Both the position numbers and the translations under genes were made by a program. DNA of 64,000 bases. It comes from Rossellomorea sp036867415 (GTDB lineage Bacteria; Bacillota; Bacilli; Bacillales; Bacillaceae_B). The stretch's first letter is position 1. Every line of letters starts with the position of its first letter. The notes below the pieces were generated by a model that saw only the letters and a program-made list of their open reading frames with translations, did no database searches and was not told the origin of the DNA. The stretch spans positions 682,001-746,000 of the forward strand of contig NZ_JBAJHU010000001.1 in NCBI RefSeq assembly GCF_036867415.1, in the 5' to 3' direction. Below are positions 47,404 through 56,376 of this stretch, one piece after another.

Positions 47404-47676
47404 ATGGTAGGTTTAATGCAGCAAAGGTTTAATCAATTAGTATCCGAACAGCTTGCGACAATGGATAAACTGTTGTTTCTTCAGGCAGAGATTGAGCGCT
47501 GTCAGAAGCTTGAAGAAGAACTTATAAAGTTGCAGGAGATGGTAAAGGTCCAATCAATGAAAAGTGAAATCATCCAAAAGAAACAAGAGCTTAAAAAAAT
47601 CCATATGATATTTCAGAAACAGACAGAAGATGTCATACGTTCTTATCAGAAAGATTATAGTGAAGTGACATCATAA
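47404..47676 (+). CDS. ygaB: YgaB family coiled-coil protein
   Basis: 90 residues, almost entirely heptad-type helix (ATMDKLLFLQAEIERCQKLEEELIKL...KSEIIQKKQELKKIHMIFQKQ). Named from place between sspE and ygaC and from its size and helical make-up. ATG at 47404 follows GAAGGG closely; ATG at 47416 is an alternative. Function unknown. Terminator after a short spacer. Confidence 0.78.
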   Translation: MVGLMQQRFNQLVSEQLATMDKLLFLQAEIERCQKLEEELIKLQEMVKVQSMKSEIIQKKQELKKIHMIFQKQTEDVIRSYQKDYSEVTS

Positions 47677-47785
47677 CTGGTATGAAAAAGAAGACTATTG
47701 ATCTGGAGTCGGTTCCAGTGCTTGAACGGAAATCAACAACGGATTTCAAAAATGTCACTCAAAGCTAAATAAAAGTAAAAAAATC

Positions 47786-47832
47786 GGGCCATCTTTAAAG
47801 GAGATTTTCTTTAAAGACAGCCCTTTTGTTTT
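47786..47832 (+). terminator. Terminator between ygaB and ntdP
   Basis: GGGC-ATCTTTAAAG / CTTTAAAGA-GCCC stem, then TTTTGTTTT. Confidence 0.8.
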
Positions 47833-47911
47833 AAATTTTCGACGGAAACGTTATAATAATAGAATAAACACTTATATATACATGGAATTTGTTAGGAAAG
47901 AAGGGGATACA

Positions 47912-48442
47912 ATGGCTGTTCCCACTGAAGGGCGATCTGTACAAATACATAGTTATAAGCATGATGGCAATATCCACCGGATATGGAATGAGACGACTGT
48001 CCTCAAGGGGACAAGCAATATCATCATCGGTGGAAACGACCGGACTCTCGTAACGGAATCCGACGGCAGAACATGGATGACGCGTGAACCGGCAATCTGT
48101 TATTTTCATTCTGAACTATGGTTTAACATTATTTGTATGATCCGTGAGGACGGGATTTATTATTATTGTAATTTAAGTTCACCATTCGTATACGATCATG
48201 AAGCAATCAAGTACATCGATTATGACTTGGACATCAAAGTGTTTCCCGATATGACGTATACCTTACTTGATGAGGATGAATACGAAGCTCATCGGAAATT
48301 GTACGGTTACCCGGATGTGATCGATCACATCCTTAAAAGGAATGTTGACAAGCTTGTACGGTGGATTCGACAAAGGAAGGGCCCATTTGCACCTGACTTT
48401 ATTGATATCTGGTATGAACGCTACTTGACTCATAGGGGGTAA
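47912..48442 (+). CDS. ntdP: Nucleoside tri- and diphosphate phosphatase (YgaC/NtdP, DUF402)
   Basis: 176 residues of the DUF402 fold, the same length as B. subtilis YgaC. Motifs include VQIHSYKHDGNIHRIW near the N-terminus, then ICMIREDGIYYYCNLSSPF and YIDYDLDIKVFPDMTYTLLDEDEYE, whose Asp residues bind metals in this family. It hydrolyses nucleoside tri- and diphosphates in characterised homologues. ATG at 47912 follows GAAGGGG; the in-frame ATG at 47882 lies before that site. A long hairpin lies between it and ygaD. Confidence 0.9.
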   Translation: MAVPTEGRSVQIHSYKHDGNIHRIWNETTVLKGTSNIIIGGNDRTLVTESDGRTWMTREPAICYFHSELWFNIICMIREDGIYYYCNLSSPFVYDHEAIKYIDYDLDIKVFPDMTYTLLDEDEYEAHRKLYGYPDVIDHILKRNVDKLVRWIRQRKGPFAPDFIDIWYERYLTHRG

Positions 48443-48471
48443 CCAACCTGAACAAATGTATAGTCGACGAA

Positions 48472-48562
48472 GGGCTGACCCAGTAAGGAGCCTCCTTTTC
48501 TCTTCCTGCACAGGCACATGGAGAAAGGGAATACCGTGCTCCTGATGGGTCATCCCTTTTTA
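48472..48562 (+). terminator. Long hairpin terminator between ntdP and ygaD
   Basis: GGGCTGACCCAGTAAGGAGC pairs imperfectly with GCTCCTGATGGGTCATCCC around a 46-base loop, then TTTTTA. Inner bases can form another small stem. Confidence 0.6.
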
Positions 48563-48601
48563 TTGGGAATATTTTATCACAAATAGGAAAGGAGCAGTAT
48601 C

Positions 48602-50350
48602 TTGGATAGTATCAAACGCTACCTGCAATTTGTTAAGCCTTACCGCTGGCAAATTATTGGTACACTCTTAATAGGTATTATAAAGTTCGCCATTCCCCTT
48701 CTGATCCCGATTCTGATTAAATATGTCATCGATGATATTGTAGGGAATGGAAGCTTGACGACAAATGAAAAAACAAGTCATTTACTCACGATCATGGGCG
48801 TCATGCTCGTGCTGTTTCTCATCATCAGGCCGCCTGTTGAATATTACAGGCAATATTTTGCACAATGGACAGGAAATAAGATCCTGTTCGATTTAAGGGA
48901 TACCCTTTTTTCGCATATACAAAAATTAAGCTTTAAATATTATTCCAATACCCGGGCAGGTGAAGTCATATCGAGGGTCATCAACGATGTTGAGCAGACG
49001 AAGAACTTTGTTATCACTGGACTGATGAATCTATGGCTGGATGCAGCCACTATCATCATTGCCCTGGCCATCATGTTCACGATGGATGTGACATTGACGC
49101 TGGTTTCACTGATTGCGTTTCCGTTCTATGCCTTTTCGGTACGATATTTCTTCGGAAGGCTGCGCGGCTTGACGAGAGAGCGTTCACAGGCGCTTGCAGA
49201 AGTGCAGAGTCATCTGCATGAACGAGTGCAGGGGATGTCGGTCATTAAGAGTTTTGCAGTAGAGGACCACGAACAGAAGCAGTTTGAAGGGCAGAATAGT
49301 AATTTTTTATCTAAAGCTTTAAAGCAGACGAGCTGGAATGCTAAAGCCTTTGCTGTGGTGAATACCATCACTGATATCTCTCCGCTGATCATCATCGGAT
49401 ACGCAGGTCTGCAGGTAATAGAAGGAGAGCTCACCATTGGTACGATGGCGGCCTTCATCGCTTATATTGACCGGCTGTATAATCCATTGAGAAGGCTTGT
49501 GAATTCATCGACTACTTTGACACAATCGATTGCCTCTATGGACAGGGTCTTTGAATTCATGGATGAAAAGTATGATATCGATGACGTGCCAGGGGCGGTA
49601 CCTTGCCGTAATGTAAAAGGGGATATCCAGTTCAAGAATGTTTCATTTCAGTACGATCCAAAGGAAGAAGAGGTACTGAGAAATCTCAATTTAGACATCC
49701 GGTCGGGGGAAACCGTTGCTCTTGTCGGAATGAGCGGGGGAGGTAAATCTTCCCTAGTCAGCTTGATTCCACGTTTTTATGATGTAACAAAAGGAGAAAT
49801 CCAATTAGACGGCACAGATATCAGACGATTCGAAGTCAGGTCGCTCAGGGATAAAATCGGGATGGTCCTGCAGGACAATATCCTTTTCAGTGAATCTGTT
49901 AAGATGAATATCAAATTCGGTAATCCGGAAGCAAGTGATGAAGATGTCATCAAGGCAGCCAAAGCGGCAAATGCCCATGAATTCATCATGAAGCTCCCTC
50001 AAGGTTACGATACCCGAGTGGGAGAAAGAGGAGTCAAGCTCTCAGGCGGGCAGAAGCAAAGAGTGGCGATTGCCAGGGTCTTTCTGAAGAATCCTCCCAT
50101 TCTTATTCTCGATGAAGCTACATCTGCCCTTGATCTTGAGAGTGAACATTTGATCCAGGAAGCACTGGAAATACTCGCAAAAGACAGGACCACATTCATA
50201 GTAGCCCACCGTCTGTCCACCATCACCCATGCAGATCGCATCATCCACATGGAGTACGGGGAAGTGGCCGAAATGGGAACCCATCATGAGTTGATGAGAA
50301 AACAAGGACATTATCATAAGCTCTTCCAGGTCCAGCAATTGGATCAATAA
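48602..50350 (+). CDS. ygaD: ABC exporter, MsbA-like (YgaD)
   Basis: A 582-residue half-transporter with a six-helix membrane domain followed by the ATPase. It has Walker A GMSGGGKSS, signature LSGGQKQRVAIAR, Walker B ILILDEATSALD and switch His in VAHRLSTI. Homodimers of this type export lipids, drugs or peptides. Start TTG at 48602 with AAAGGAGC upstream. Follows ntdP as in B. subtilis. In that genome ygaE comes next; here a peptide importer operon intervenes. Substrate unknown. Confidence 0.92.
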   Translation: MDSIKRYLQFVKPYRWQIIGTLLIGIIKFAIPLLIPILIKYVIDDIVGNGSLTTNEKTSHLLTIMGVMLVLFLIIRPPVEYYRQYFAQWTGNKILFDLRDTLFSHIQKLSFKYYSNTRAGEVISRVINDVEQTKNFVITGLMNLWLDAATIIIALAIMFTMDVTLTLVSLIAFPFYAFSVRYFFGRLRGLTRERSQALAEVQSHLHERVQGMSVIKSFAVEDHEQKQFEGQNSNFLSKALKQTSWNAKAFAVVNTITDISPLIIIGYAGLQVIEGELTIGTMAAFIAYIDRLYNPLRRLVNSSTTLTQSIASMDRVFEFMDEKYDIDDVPGAVPCRNVKGDIQFKNVSFQYDPKEEEVLRNLNLDIRSGETVALVGMSGGGKSSLVSLIPRFYDVTKGEIQLDGTDIRRFEVRSLRDKIGMVLQDNILFSESVKMNIKFGNPEASDEDVIKAAKAANAHEFIMKLPQGYDTRVGERGVKLSGGQKQRVAIARVFLKNPPILILDEATSALDLESEHLIQEALEILAKDRTTFIVAHRLSTITHADRIIHMEYGEVAEMGTHHELMRKQGHYHKLFQVQQLDQ

Positions 50351-50353
50351 CCT

Positions 50354-50406
50354 AATCATGACATTTCACCGTAATAATATATGGGTGAAATGTCATGATT
50401 TTTTTA
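50354..50406 (+). terminator. Terminator of ygaD
   Basis: AATCATGACATTTCACC/GGTGAAATGTCATGATT, 17-bp perfect stem, followed by TTTTTT. Confidence 0.9.
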
Positions 50407-50560
50407 TTTGAAAGAAGACCTATTTATCCATGAAATTTAACTTCGTTAGGTCTAAATAACGTGATAATAGCAAGAATGAAACGAATAATTGGACATATAT
50501 TGAAATGAACTAGGAAACTGAGACGATAAATCACATTAATAGAAAAGTTCTGAAAATAGA

Positions 50561-50588
50561 TTGCAACATTTGTAACATCTTGTATAAT
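50561..50588 (+). promoter_or_regulatory. Promoter of the peptide importer operon
   Basis: TTGCAA (50561-50566), 16-nt spacer, TATAAT (50583-50588), 72 nt before the first gene. The remaining 150 bases upstream to the ygaD terminator are AT-rich with no other site I can name. Confidence 0.7.
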
Positions 50589-50659
50589 AGAAAACATATA
50601 AAATTTAGAAAATAATCATAATTTAGAAAAGAGAGAATTGTTTTAAGGGGAGGATTTGA

Positions 50660-51676
50660 ATGAGTCAAGCACGTCCTTTACTAACCGTAGAAGATCTAAG
50701 GACCTCCTTTTTTACCGATGACGGAGAAGTCCCTGCTGTCGATGGAGTTAGTTTTCACGTGAATGAAGGAGAAATACTGGGAGTGGTTGGTGAAAGCGGA
50801 TGCGGTAAAAGTGTAACATCCCTTTCAATAATGGGGCTCGTACCCAGCCCGCCGGGAAAAATCACAGGAGGTAAGATCCTATATAGGGATGAAGACCTGA
50901 CAAAAGCATCCGAAAAGAGAATGAGAGATATCCGGGGAAATGATATAGCTATGATTTTCCAGGAGCCGATGACCTCGTTAAACCCGGTCTTTACGATAGG
51001 AGATCAATTAACCGAAGCGATTCGAATACATACAAAAGCGTCAAAGAAACAAGCGAGAGCCAAAGCAGTAGAGATTATGAAAATGGTAGGTCTTCCACGT
51101 TCTGATGAACTGATTAATGAATATCCACATCAATTATCCGGGGGAATGAGGCAGAGGGTCATGATTGCAATGGCCATGGTCTGCGATCCCCAGGTGTTGA
51201 TTGCCGATGAACCTACCACAGCACTGGACGTAACGATACAGGCGCAAATCTTAAAATTGATGAAAAAACTGAACAAGGAATTGAATACAGCAGTGCTGCT
51301 GATCACTCACGATTTAGGGGTAGTGGCAGAAACATGTGAAAGAATTGTTGTGATGTATTCAGGTAAAGTCGTCGAGGAAGGCACAGTGGAGGAAATCTTC
51401 AAAAATCCACAGCACCCTTATACAAAAGGGCTCATCCAGTCCGTGCCTGATATGCGTGTTAAACAGCAAAGGCTTCACTCGATTCAAGGCAGTGTTCCAA
51501 AGCCGGGGGCTATCAAAAGAGGATGCCGGTTCGCAGCGCGCTGCGATTTTGCTTTTGACCGCTGCTTAGTAGAAACACCTGAATTATTTGAAACGACACC
51601 AGGACATTGCACAAGGTGCTTCCTGTTCGATGAAACAGAGGAGGGAGTTTATGACGGAACAATTGCTGAAGGTTGA
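50660..51676 (+). CDS. Oligo/dipeptide ABC transporter ATPase, OppD/AppD type
   Basis: 338 residues: Walker A GESGCGKSV, Q-loop FQEPMTSLNPVF, signature LSGGMRQRVMIAMAM, Walker B VLIADEPTTALD, and switch His in LITHDLGVV. A C-terminal oligopeptide-transporter extension carries a Cys cluster (CRFAARCDFAFDRC), seen in the OppD/DppD family. First gene of a five-gene operon ordered D-F-A-B-C, the order of the B. subtilis app operon. It overlaps the next ATPase gene by 26 nt. GGGGAGG lies about 7 nt before the ATG. Confidence 0.92.
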   Translation: MSQARPLLTVEDLRTSFFTDDGEVPAVDGVSFHVNEGEILGVVGESGCGKSVTSLSIMGLVPSPPGKITGGKILYRDEDLTKASEKRMRDIRGNDIAMIFQEPMTSLNPVFTIGDQLTEAIRIHTKASKKQARAKAVEIMKMVGLPRSDELINEYPHQLSGGMRQRVMIAMAMVCDPQVLIADEPTTALDVTIQAQILKLMKKLNKELNTAVLLITHDLGVVAETCERIVVMYSGKVVEEGTVEEIFKNPQHPYTKGLIQSVPDMRVKQQRLHSIQGSVPKPGAIKRGCRFAARCDFAFDRCLVETPELFETTPGHCTRCFLFDETEEGVYDGTIAEG

Positions 51677-52616
51677 AAATCTTAAGAAACATTTCCCGAT
51701 TACAGGAGGGATTCTTGGCCGACCCGTAAGTTCGGTAAAAGCGGTAGATGGAGTCTCTTTCACAGTCAATAAAGGAGAAACCTTAGGAATAGTTGGTGAA
51801 AGCGGTTGCGGCAAGTCTACCACCGGCCGGATGCTGATGAGGCTGATCGATCCTTCAGAAGGAAAGGTCACTTTTGAAGATCGTGAGCTTACGAGTCTAT
51901 CAAACTCTGAAATGAGAAAGATCCGAAGGGAAATCCAAATGGTCTTTCAAGATCCATATGCGTCCCTGAATCCAAGGCATACCGTTGAAAAAATTTTGGA
52001 AGAACCGCTCAAAGTCCATGGAATGGGCTCGGCAAAAGAACGCAAAAAGAGAGTACATGAACTTCTGAACATAGTGGGTTTAAGCAGTTATCATGCAAAA
52101 CGCTATCCGCATCAATTCAGCGGAGGGCAGAGACAGAGGATCGGGATTGCCCGGGCACTCATGACGAAACCGAAACTGATCATAGCAGATGAACCTGTTT
52201 CTGCATTGGACGTATCGATTCAGTCCCAGGTTTTAAATTTGATGCAGGATTTGCAAAAAGAGTTCGAACTCACCTATATCTTCATTGCTCACGATTTAGG
52301 TGTAGTCAGACATATAAGCGACAGAGTCGGCGTCATGTATTTGGGGAAAATGGTGGAGCTCAGTGACAGTGAGAAGTTATATGACAAACCATTGCACCCT
52401 TATACCCAGGCTCTTCTCTCCGCGGTTCCGATTCCGGATCCGGACTTTAAGAGAGAGACGATCCTGCTGCAGGGAGATATTCCGAGCCCTTCCAATCCGC
52501 CAAGCGGATGCACATTTCATACCCGCTGCCCCCATGCAACGGAAGTTTGTAAACAGAAGGTGCCGGAATTCAAGGAACACCAACCAGGGCATTATGTAGC
52601 TTGCCACCTCTATTAG
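51651..52616 (+). CDS. Oligo/dipeptide ABC transporter ATPase, OppF/AppF type
   Basis: 321 residues: Walker A GESGCGKST, FQDPYASLNPRHTV, signature FSGGQRQRIGIARAL, Walker B LIIADEPVSALD and the C-terminal CTFHTRCPHATEVC region of OppF. ATG at 51651 follows GGAGGGAG and lies inside the end of the D-type ATPase gene, so translation is coupled. The two ATPases form a heterodimer under the permeases. Confidence 0.92.
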   Translation: MTEQLLKVENLKKHFPITGGILGRPVSSVKAVDGVSFTVNKGETLGIVGESGCGKSTTGRMLMRLIDPSEGKVTFEDRELTSLSNSEMRKIRREIQMVFQDPYASLNPRHTVEKILEEPLKVHGMGSAKERKKRVHELLNIVGLSSYHAKRYPHQFSGGQRQRIGIARALMTKPKLIIADEPVSALDVSIQSQVLNLMQDLQKEFELTYIFIAHDLGVVRHISDRVGVMYLGKMVELSDSEKLYDKPLHPYTQALLSAVPIPDPDFKRETILLQGDIPSPSNPPSGCTFHTRCPHATEVCKQKVPEFKEHQPGHYVACHLY

Positions 52617-52663
52617 GCGGCAAGTCTCATAAGTATATAAACAATTTTCAGGAGGGGATTTCA

Positions 52664-54283
52664 TTGAGGAAAAAAGGCTGGTCAATTTTAATGCTTTTGA
52701 TTTTAGTCTTGTCGTCCGTTTTATACGGATGCGGAGGCTCAGAGGAGTCATCAGGCGGTGACAGTGACAGTAAAGACAGCGGAGATCCTAAAGTGTTGAT
52801 CTTTGGACGCGGGGGAGACTCAGTTGCTCTTGACCCTGCAACCGTTACAGACGGTGAATCATTTAAAGTAACAAAGAATATTTTCGAAACATTAGTGAAA
52901 TTTGGTGAACAGGATACCGAACCAAATCCTGGACTTGCAGAAGAATGGAAGGTTTCCGACGATGGATTAACGTATACGTTCACACTTCGTGAAGGCGTTA
53001 AATTCCAGGACGGAACTGACTTCAACGCGGATGCAGTTGTTAAGAACTTTGAACGCTGGATGAATGGGGATGCAGACAAATTCCCTTATTACAGCTCTAT
53101 GTTTGGCGGGTTCAAGGGTGATGAAGGCCACGTAATCAAAGAAGTGAAGGCTGTGGATGATAAAACGGTTGAATTCGTATTAAAACGCCCGCAGGCACCA
53201 TTCTTGAAAAATATCGCAATGAGTCCGTTCGCGATCGTAAGCCCTAAAGCAATTGATGAATTGGGAGATAAACTGGGTGAAGCACCTACAGATGCAGGAA
53301 CCGGTCCTTTCAAATTTGTAGAATGGAAACGTAATGACAAAATCGTTCTTGAAAAGAATGAAGACTATTGGAACAAAGACCTTCCAAAGCTTGACCAAGT
53401 TGTATTTAAATCAATCCCTGAAAACTCAGCTCGTCTCAACGCATTGATTTCAGGGGAAATTGATCTTGCTGATGGTGTAAATCCGAGTGATGCCTCTCAG
53501 GTTGAGAGCAATGAGCAATTACAATTATTCGAACGTCCATCAATGAATGTTGGATACTTAGGTCTGACATCAACCCGTGAGCCGTTTGATGATCCTAAAG
53601 TACGTCAGGCAATCAACTACGCAATCAATAAGCAGGAGATTGTAGACGCATTCTTCGAAGGAAGAGCAGAAGTTGCGAAGAATCCGATGCCTCCGGTAAT
53701 CGCTGGATACAACGATGAAATTGAAGGGTACGAGTACAATCCTGAGAAAGCAAAAGAACTTCTTGCTGAAGCAGGATTGAAAGATGGATTTGAAATGGAT
53801 CTGTGGGCTATGCCTGTACCTCGTCCATATATGCCGGATGGTCAAAAAGTAGCGGAAGCGATCCAAGCTGACTTGGCTGAAGTCGGTGTAAAAGCCAATA
53901 TCGTATCGTATGAGTGGGCTACTTACCTAGATAAAGCAAGTAAAGGTGAAGCTGACGCTTTCTTACTTGGCTGGACTGGTGACAATGGTGATGCTGATAA
54001 CTTCCTATATGTATTACTTGATAAAGATAATATCGGAAGCAACAACTACTCTTACTACTCAAACGATGAGCTTCACAAAATCCTGATCGATGCTCAGACA
54101 GAAGTTGACCAGGCGAAGCGTGAAGAGCTTTACAAAAAAGCTCAGGAAATCATTCATGAAGACGCTCCTTGGGTACCATTAGCTCACTCTACGCCGCTAT
54201 TGGCTGGAAGTGCAGCAGTGAAAAACTTCAAACCGCATCCAACTGGATCCGACTGGTTAGGTGCTGTGGATATCGAACGATAA
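52664..54283 (+). CDS. Peptide-binding lipoprotein (SBP family 5)
   Basis: A 539-residue extracellular peptide binder. Lipoprotein signal MRKKGWSILMLLILVLSSVL then YGCGG (lipidated Cys), a Ser/Asp/Gly linker, and the family-5 fold with NIFETLVKF, LAEEWKVSDDGLTYTFTLRE, FKFVEWKRNDKIVLEKNEDYW and VRQAINYAINKQE. TTG at 52664 has AGGAGGGG 6 nt upstream. A GC-rich hairpin between this gene and the permeases would enrich the binding protein over the channel. Peptide length preference cannot be read. Confidence 0.93.
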   Translation: MRKKGWSILMLLILVLSSVLYGCGGSEESSGGDSDSKDSGDPKVLIFGRGGDSVALDPATVTDGESFKVTKNIFETLVKFGEQDTEPNPGLAEEWKVSDDGLTYTFTLREGVKFQDGTDFNADAVVKNFERWMNGDADKFPYYSSMFGGFKGDEGHVIKEVKAVDDKTVEFVLKRPQAPFLKNIAMSPFAIVSPKAIDELGDKLGEAPTDAGTGPFKFVEWKRNDKIVLEKNEDYWNKDLPKLDQVVFKSIPENSARLNALISGEIDLADGVNPSDASQVESNEQLQLFERPSMNVGYLGLTSTREPFDDPKVRQAINYAINKQEIVDAFFEGRAEVAKNPMPPVIAGYNDEIEGYEYNPEKAKELLAEAGLKDGFEMDLWAMPVPRPYMPDGQKVAEAIQADLAEVGVKANIVSYEWATYLDKASKGEADAFLLGWTGDNGDADNFLYVLLDKDNIGSNNYSYYSNDELHKILIDAQTEVDQAKREELYKKAQEIIHEDAPWVPLAHSTPLLAGSAAVKNFKPHPTGSDWLGAVDIER

Positions 54284-54292
54284 TCAGTAAAG

Positions 54293-54328
54293 AACGGGGG
54301 AGATATCTTAGTATTCTCCCCCGTTTAT
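54293..54328 (+). terminator. Attenuating hairpin between the binding protein and permease genes
   Basis: AACGGGGGAGA/TCTCCCCCGTT perfect 11-bp stem, followed by TATAC. The weak T run suggests partial termination or 3'-end protection. Confidence 0.65.
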
Positions 54329-54403
54329 ACATAGTTTAGCTGAGCACTTGATAGGAACTATCTTCTAAGTATCATAGAATCTCCATTCAGAGAGGTGAAC
54401 AAA

Positions 54404-55408
54404 ATGTTTCAATACACCATACGAAGATTACTTCAATTAATTCCTGTATTGTTAGGGATGACGTTAATCGTATTTTTCATCATCCGTGCCATACCGGGTG
54501 ATCCTGCTCAGGTCATTTTAGGCCAGCAGGCAACTAAAGAAGCCGTGGAAGCCCTTAGATTACAACTAGGGCTCGATAATCCATGGTATGTTCAATATTT
54601 CAATTATTTGGGGGGACTCCTGACGGGTGATCTGGGAGAATCACTCCGTACTAAGGTAGAGGTATCTGCAGAAATCTGGCCATATTTGGCTGCGACATTC
54701 GAGCTTGCATTTGTGGCCATCATCATTGCTGTATTTGTTGGGGTGAATGCAGGTATCGTCAGTGCGTGGTTCCAAAATTCATGGTTTGATTACACCGCCA
54801 TGATCCTTGCTCTGGTAGGTGTATCCATGCCCATTTTCTGGCTTGGGTTAATGGAACAGTGGATCTTCGGAATTCAGCTGGACATGCTTCCTACAACCGG
54901 AAGGGAAAACATCCGTAATCCGGTGGATTCGATAACAAATCTGTATATCCTTGACTGTTTGATTCAGGGGAATTTTTCTCAACTTGGAGAGGTATTTAAA
55001 CATCTTATCCTTCCGGGAATCGCACTCGCAACGATTCCTATGGCGATCATTGCCCGTATGACGCGGTCAAGTATGCTGGAAGTAATGCGTTCGGATTATA
55101 TCCGCACGGCCCGTGCAAAAGGATTGAAAATGTTCTGGGTCGTATACAAGCACTCCCTGAAAAATGCCATCATTCCTGTTTTGACTGTCATCGGGCTGCA
55201 GATGGGGCTCCTGCTGGGCGGAGCAATTTTAACCGAAACCATTTTCGGGTGGCCGGGGATCGGGCGCTACATATATGAAGCAATCGGATACCGTGATTAT
55301 CCAGTCATTCAATCGGGGATCCTGGTGGTTGCCACCATATTCGTAACGATCAACCTGATTGTCGACCTGCTGTATGCAGCTGTTGATCCGCGTATTAAAT
55401 ATAACTAA
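54404..55408 (+). CDS. Peptide ABC transporter permease, OppB/AppB type
   Basis: 334 residues, six membrane helices. N-terminal MFQYTIRRLLQLIPVLLGMT, the GDPAQVILGQQA extracellular region, and the ATPase-contact EAA loop VMRSDYIRTARAKGLK. ATG at 54404 with AGAGGTGA 5 nt upstream; a GTG at 54395 lies inside that site. It pairs with the next gene to form the channel. Confidence 0.92.
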   Translation: MFQYTIRRLLQLIPVLLGMTLIVFFIIRAIPGDPAQVILGQQATKEAVEALRLQLGLDNPWYVQYFNYLGGLLTGDLGESLRTKVEVSAEIWPYLAATFELAFVAIIIAVFVGVNAGIVSAWFQNSWFDYTAMILALVGVSMPIFWLGLMEQWIFGIQLDMLPTTGRENIRNPVDSITNLYILDCLIQGNFSQLGEVFKHLILPGIALATIPMAIIARMTRSSMLEVMRSDYIRTARAKGLKMFWVVYKHSLKNAIIPVLTVIGLQMGLLLGGAILTETIFGWPGIGRYIYEAIGYRDYPVIQSGILVVATIFVTINLIVDLLYAAVDPRIKYN

Positions 55409-55436
55409 CATCCACAGAAGAAAGAGGTGAACTCTC

Positions 55437-56333
55437 ATGGCAGAAATAGCAGAACCGCAAAAAGAGTTTAATCCGTCTCTGCAAGAAGAAACTGTGTCTC
55501 CCTGGAAGGAGGCATGGAAAAGTTTCGTTAAAAATAAAATTGCTTTGGTCGGTTTTTGTATCGTTCTATTTTTCGTAATCCTTGCGATCGCAGCACCTTT
55601 AATTGCTCCTCAGGGAATTAACGAACAGGACTTATCCAAAAGGCTGCAGGCTCCTTCCTCCGAACATTGGCTTGGAACGGATGATTTTGGACGCGATATC
55701 TTGTCAAGAATCATTCACGGGGCAAGGATTTCATTATGGGTAGGTTTTTTCGCTGTAATCGGATCTGCGGTAGCGGGGAGTTTACTGGGAATTGTCGCAG
55801 GTTATTACGGTAGATGGGTTGACACCATCATTTCCCGTATCTTTGACATCATGCTTGCCTTCCCAAGTATTCTACTTGCAATTGCAGTTGTGGCGGCACT
55901 TGGACCATCACTTCGAAATGCTTTGATCGCCATTGCCATCATCAACATTCCGAACTTTGGACGTCTCATACGTTCGAGGGTGTTAAGCGTTAAACAGGAA
56001 GAATACGTAATGGCTGCAAAAGCGATCGGCATGAAGGACAGCAGGATATTGTTCAGTCACGTCCTGCCGAATAGTATGGCGCCGATCATCGTACAAGGGA
56101 CACTGGCCATCGCTACAGCGATCATTGAAGCCGCGGCCCTTGGATTTCTTGGTCTTGGTGCGCAGGCACCGACTCCTGAATGGGGGAAAATGCTTGCCGA
56201 CGCCCGCATGTTCATGCTTCAGGCACCTTGGACCATGATCTTCCCGGGACTCGCGATTATGCTGACCGTACTTGGGTTTAACCTGATGGGCGACGGTCTC
56301 CGGGATGCACTTGATCCAAAGATGAAGAATTAA
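55437..56333 (+). CDS. Peptide ABC transporter permease, OppC/AppC type
   Basis: 298 residues with an N-terminal cytoplasmic tail, then WKSFVKNKIALVGFCIVLFF, the family motif LGTDDFGRDILSRIIHGARISL, and the EAA loop VKQEEYVMAAKAIGMKD. AGAGGTGA precedes the ATG. Last gene of the D-F-A-B-C operon; a strong bidirectional terminator follows. Confidence 0.93.
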   Translation: MAEIAEPQKEFNPSLQEETVSPWKEAWKSFVKNKIALVGFCIVLFFVILAIAAPLIAPQGINEQDLSKRLQAPSSEHWLGTDDFGRDILSRIIHGARISLWVGFFAVIGSAVAGSLLGIVAGYYGRWVDTIISRIFDIMLAFPSILLAIAVVAALGPSLRNALIAIAIINIPNFGRLIRSRVLSVKQEEYVMAAKAIGMKDSRILFSHVLPNSMAPIIVQGTLAIATAIIEAAALGFLGLGAQAPTPEWGKMLADARMFMLQAPWTMIFPGLAIMLTVLGFNLMGDGLRDALDPKMKN

Positions 56334-56336
56334 TAT

Positions 56337-56374
56337 AAAAGAGCGTCAAACCAATTGTGGTTTGACGCTCTTTT
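56337..56374. terminator. Bidirectional terminator after the peptide importer operon
   Basis: AAAAGAGCGTCAAACCA/TGGTTTGACGCTCTTTT, 17-bp perfect stem with T runs on both strands; shared with ygaE. Confidence 0.9.
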
Positions 56375-56376
56375 AC

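Noticed and set aside
50660..56333. Horizontally acquired genomic island around the peptide importer
   Set aside because: Codon use and composition look like the neighbours and there are no integrase, tRNA or direct-repeat boundaries.
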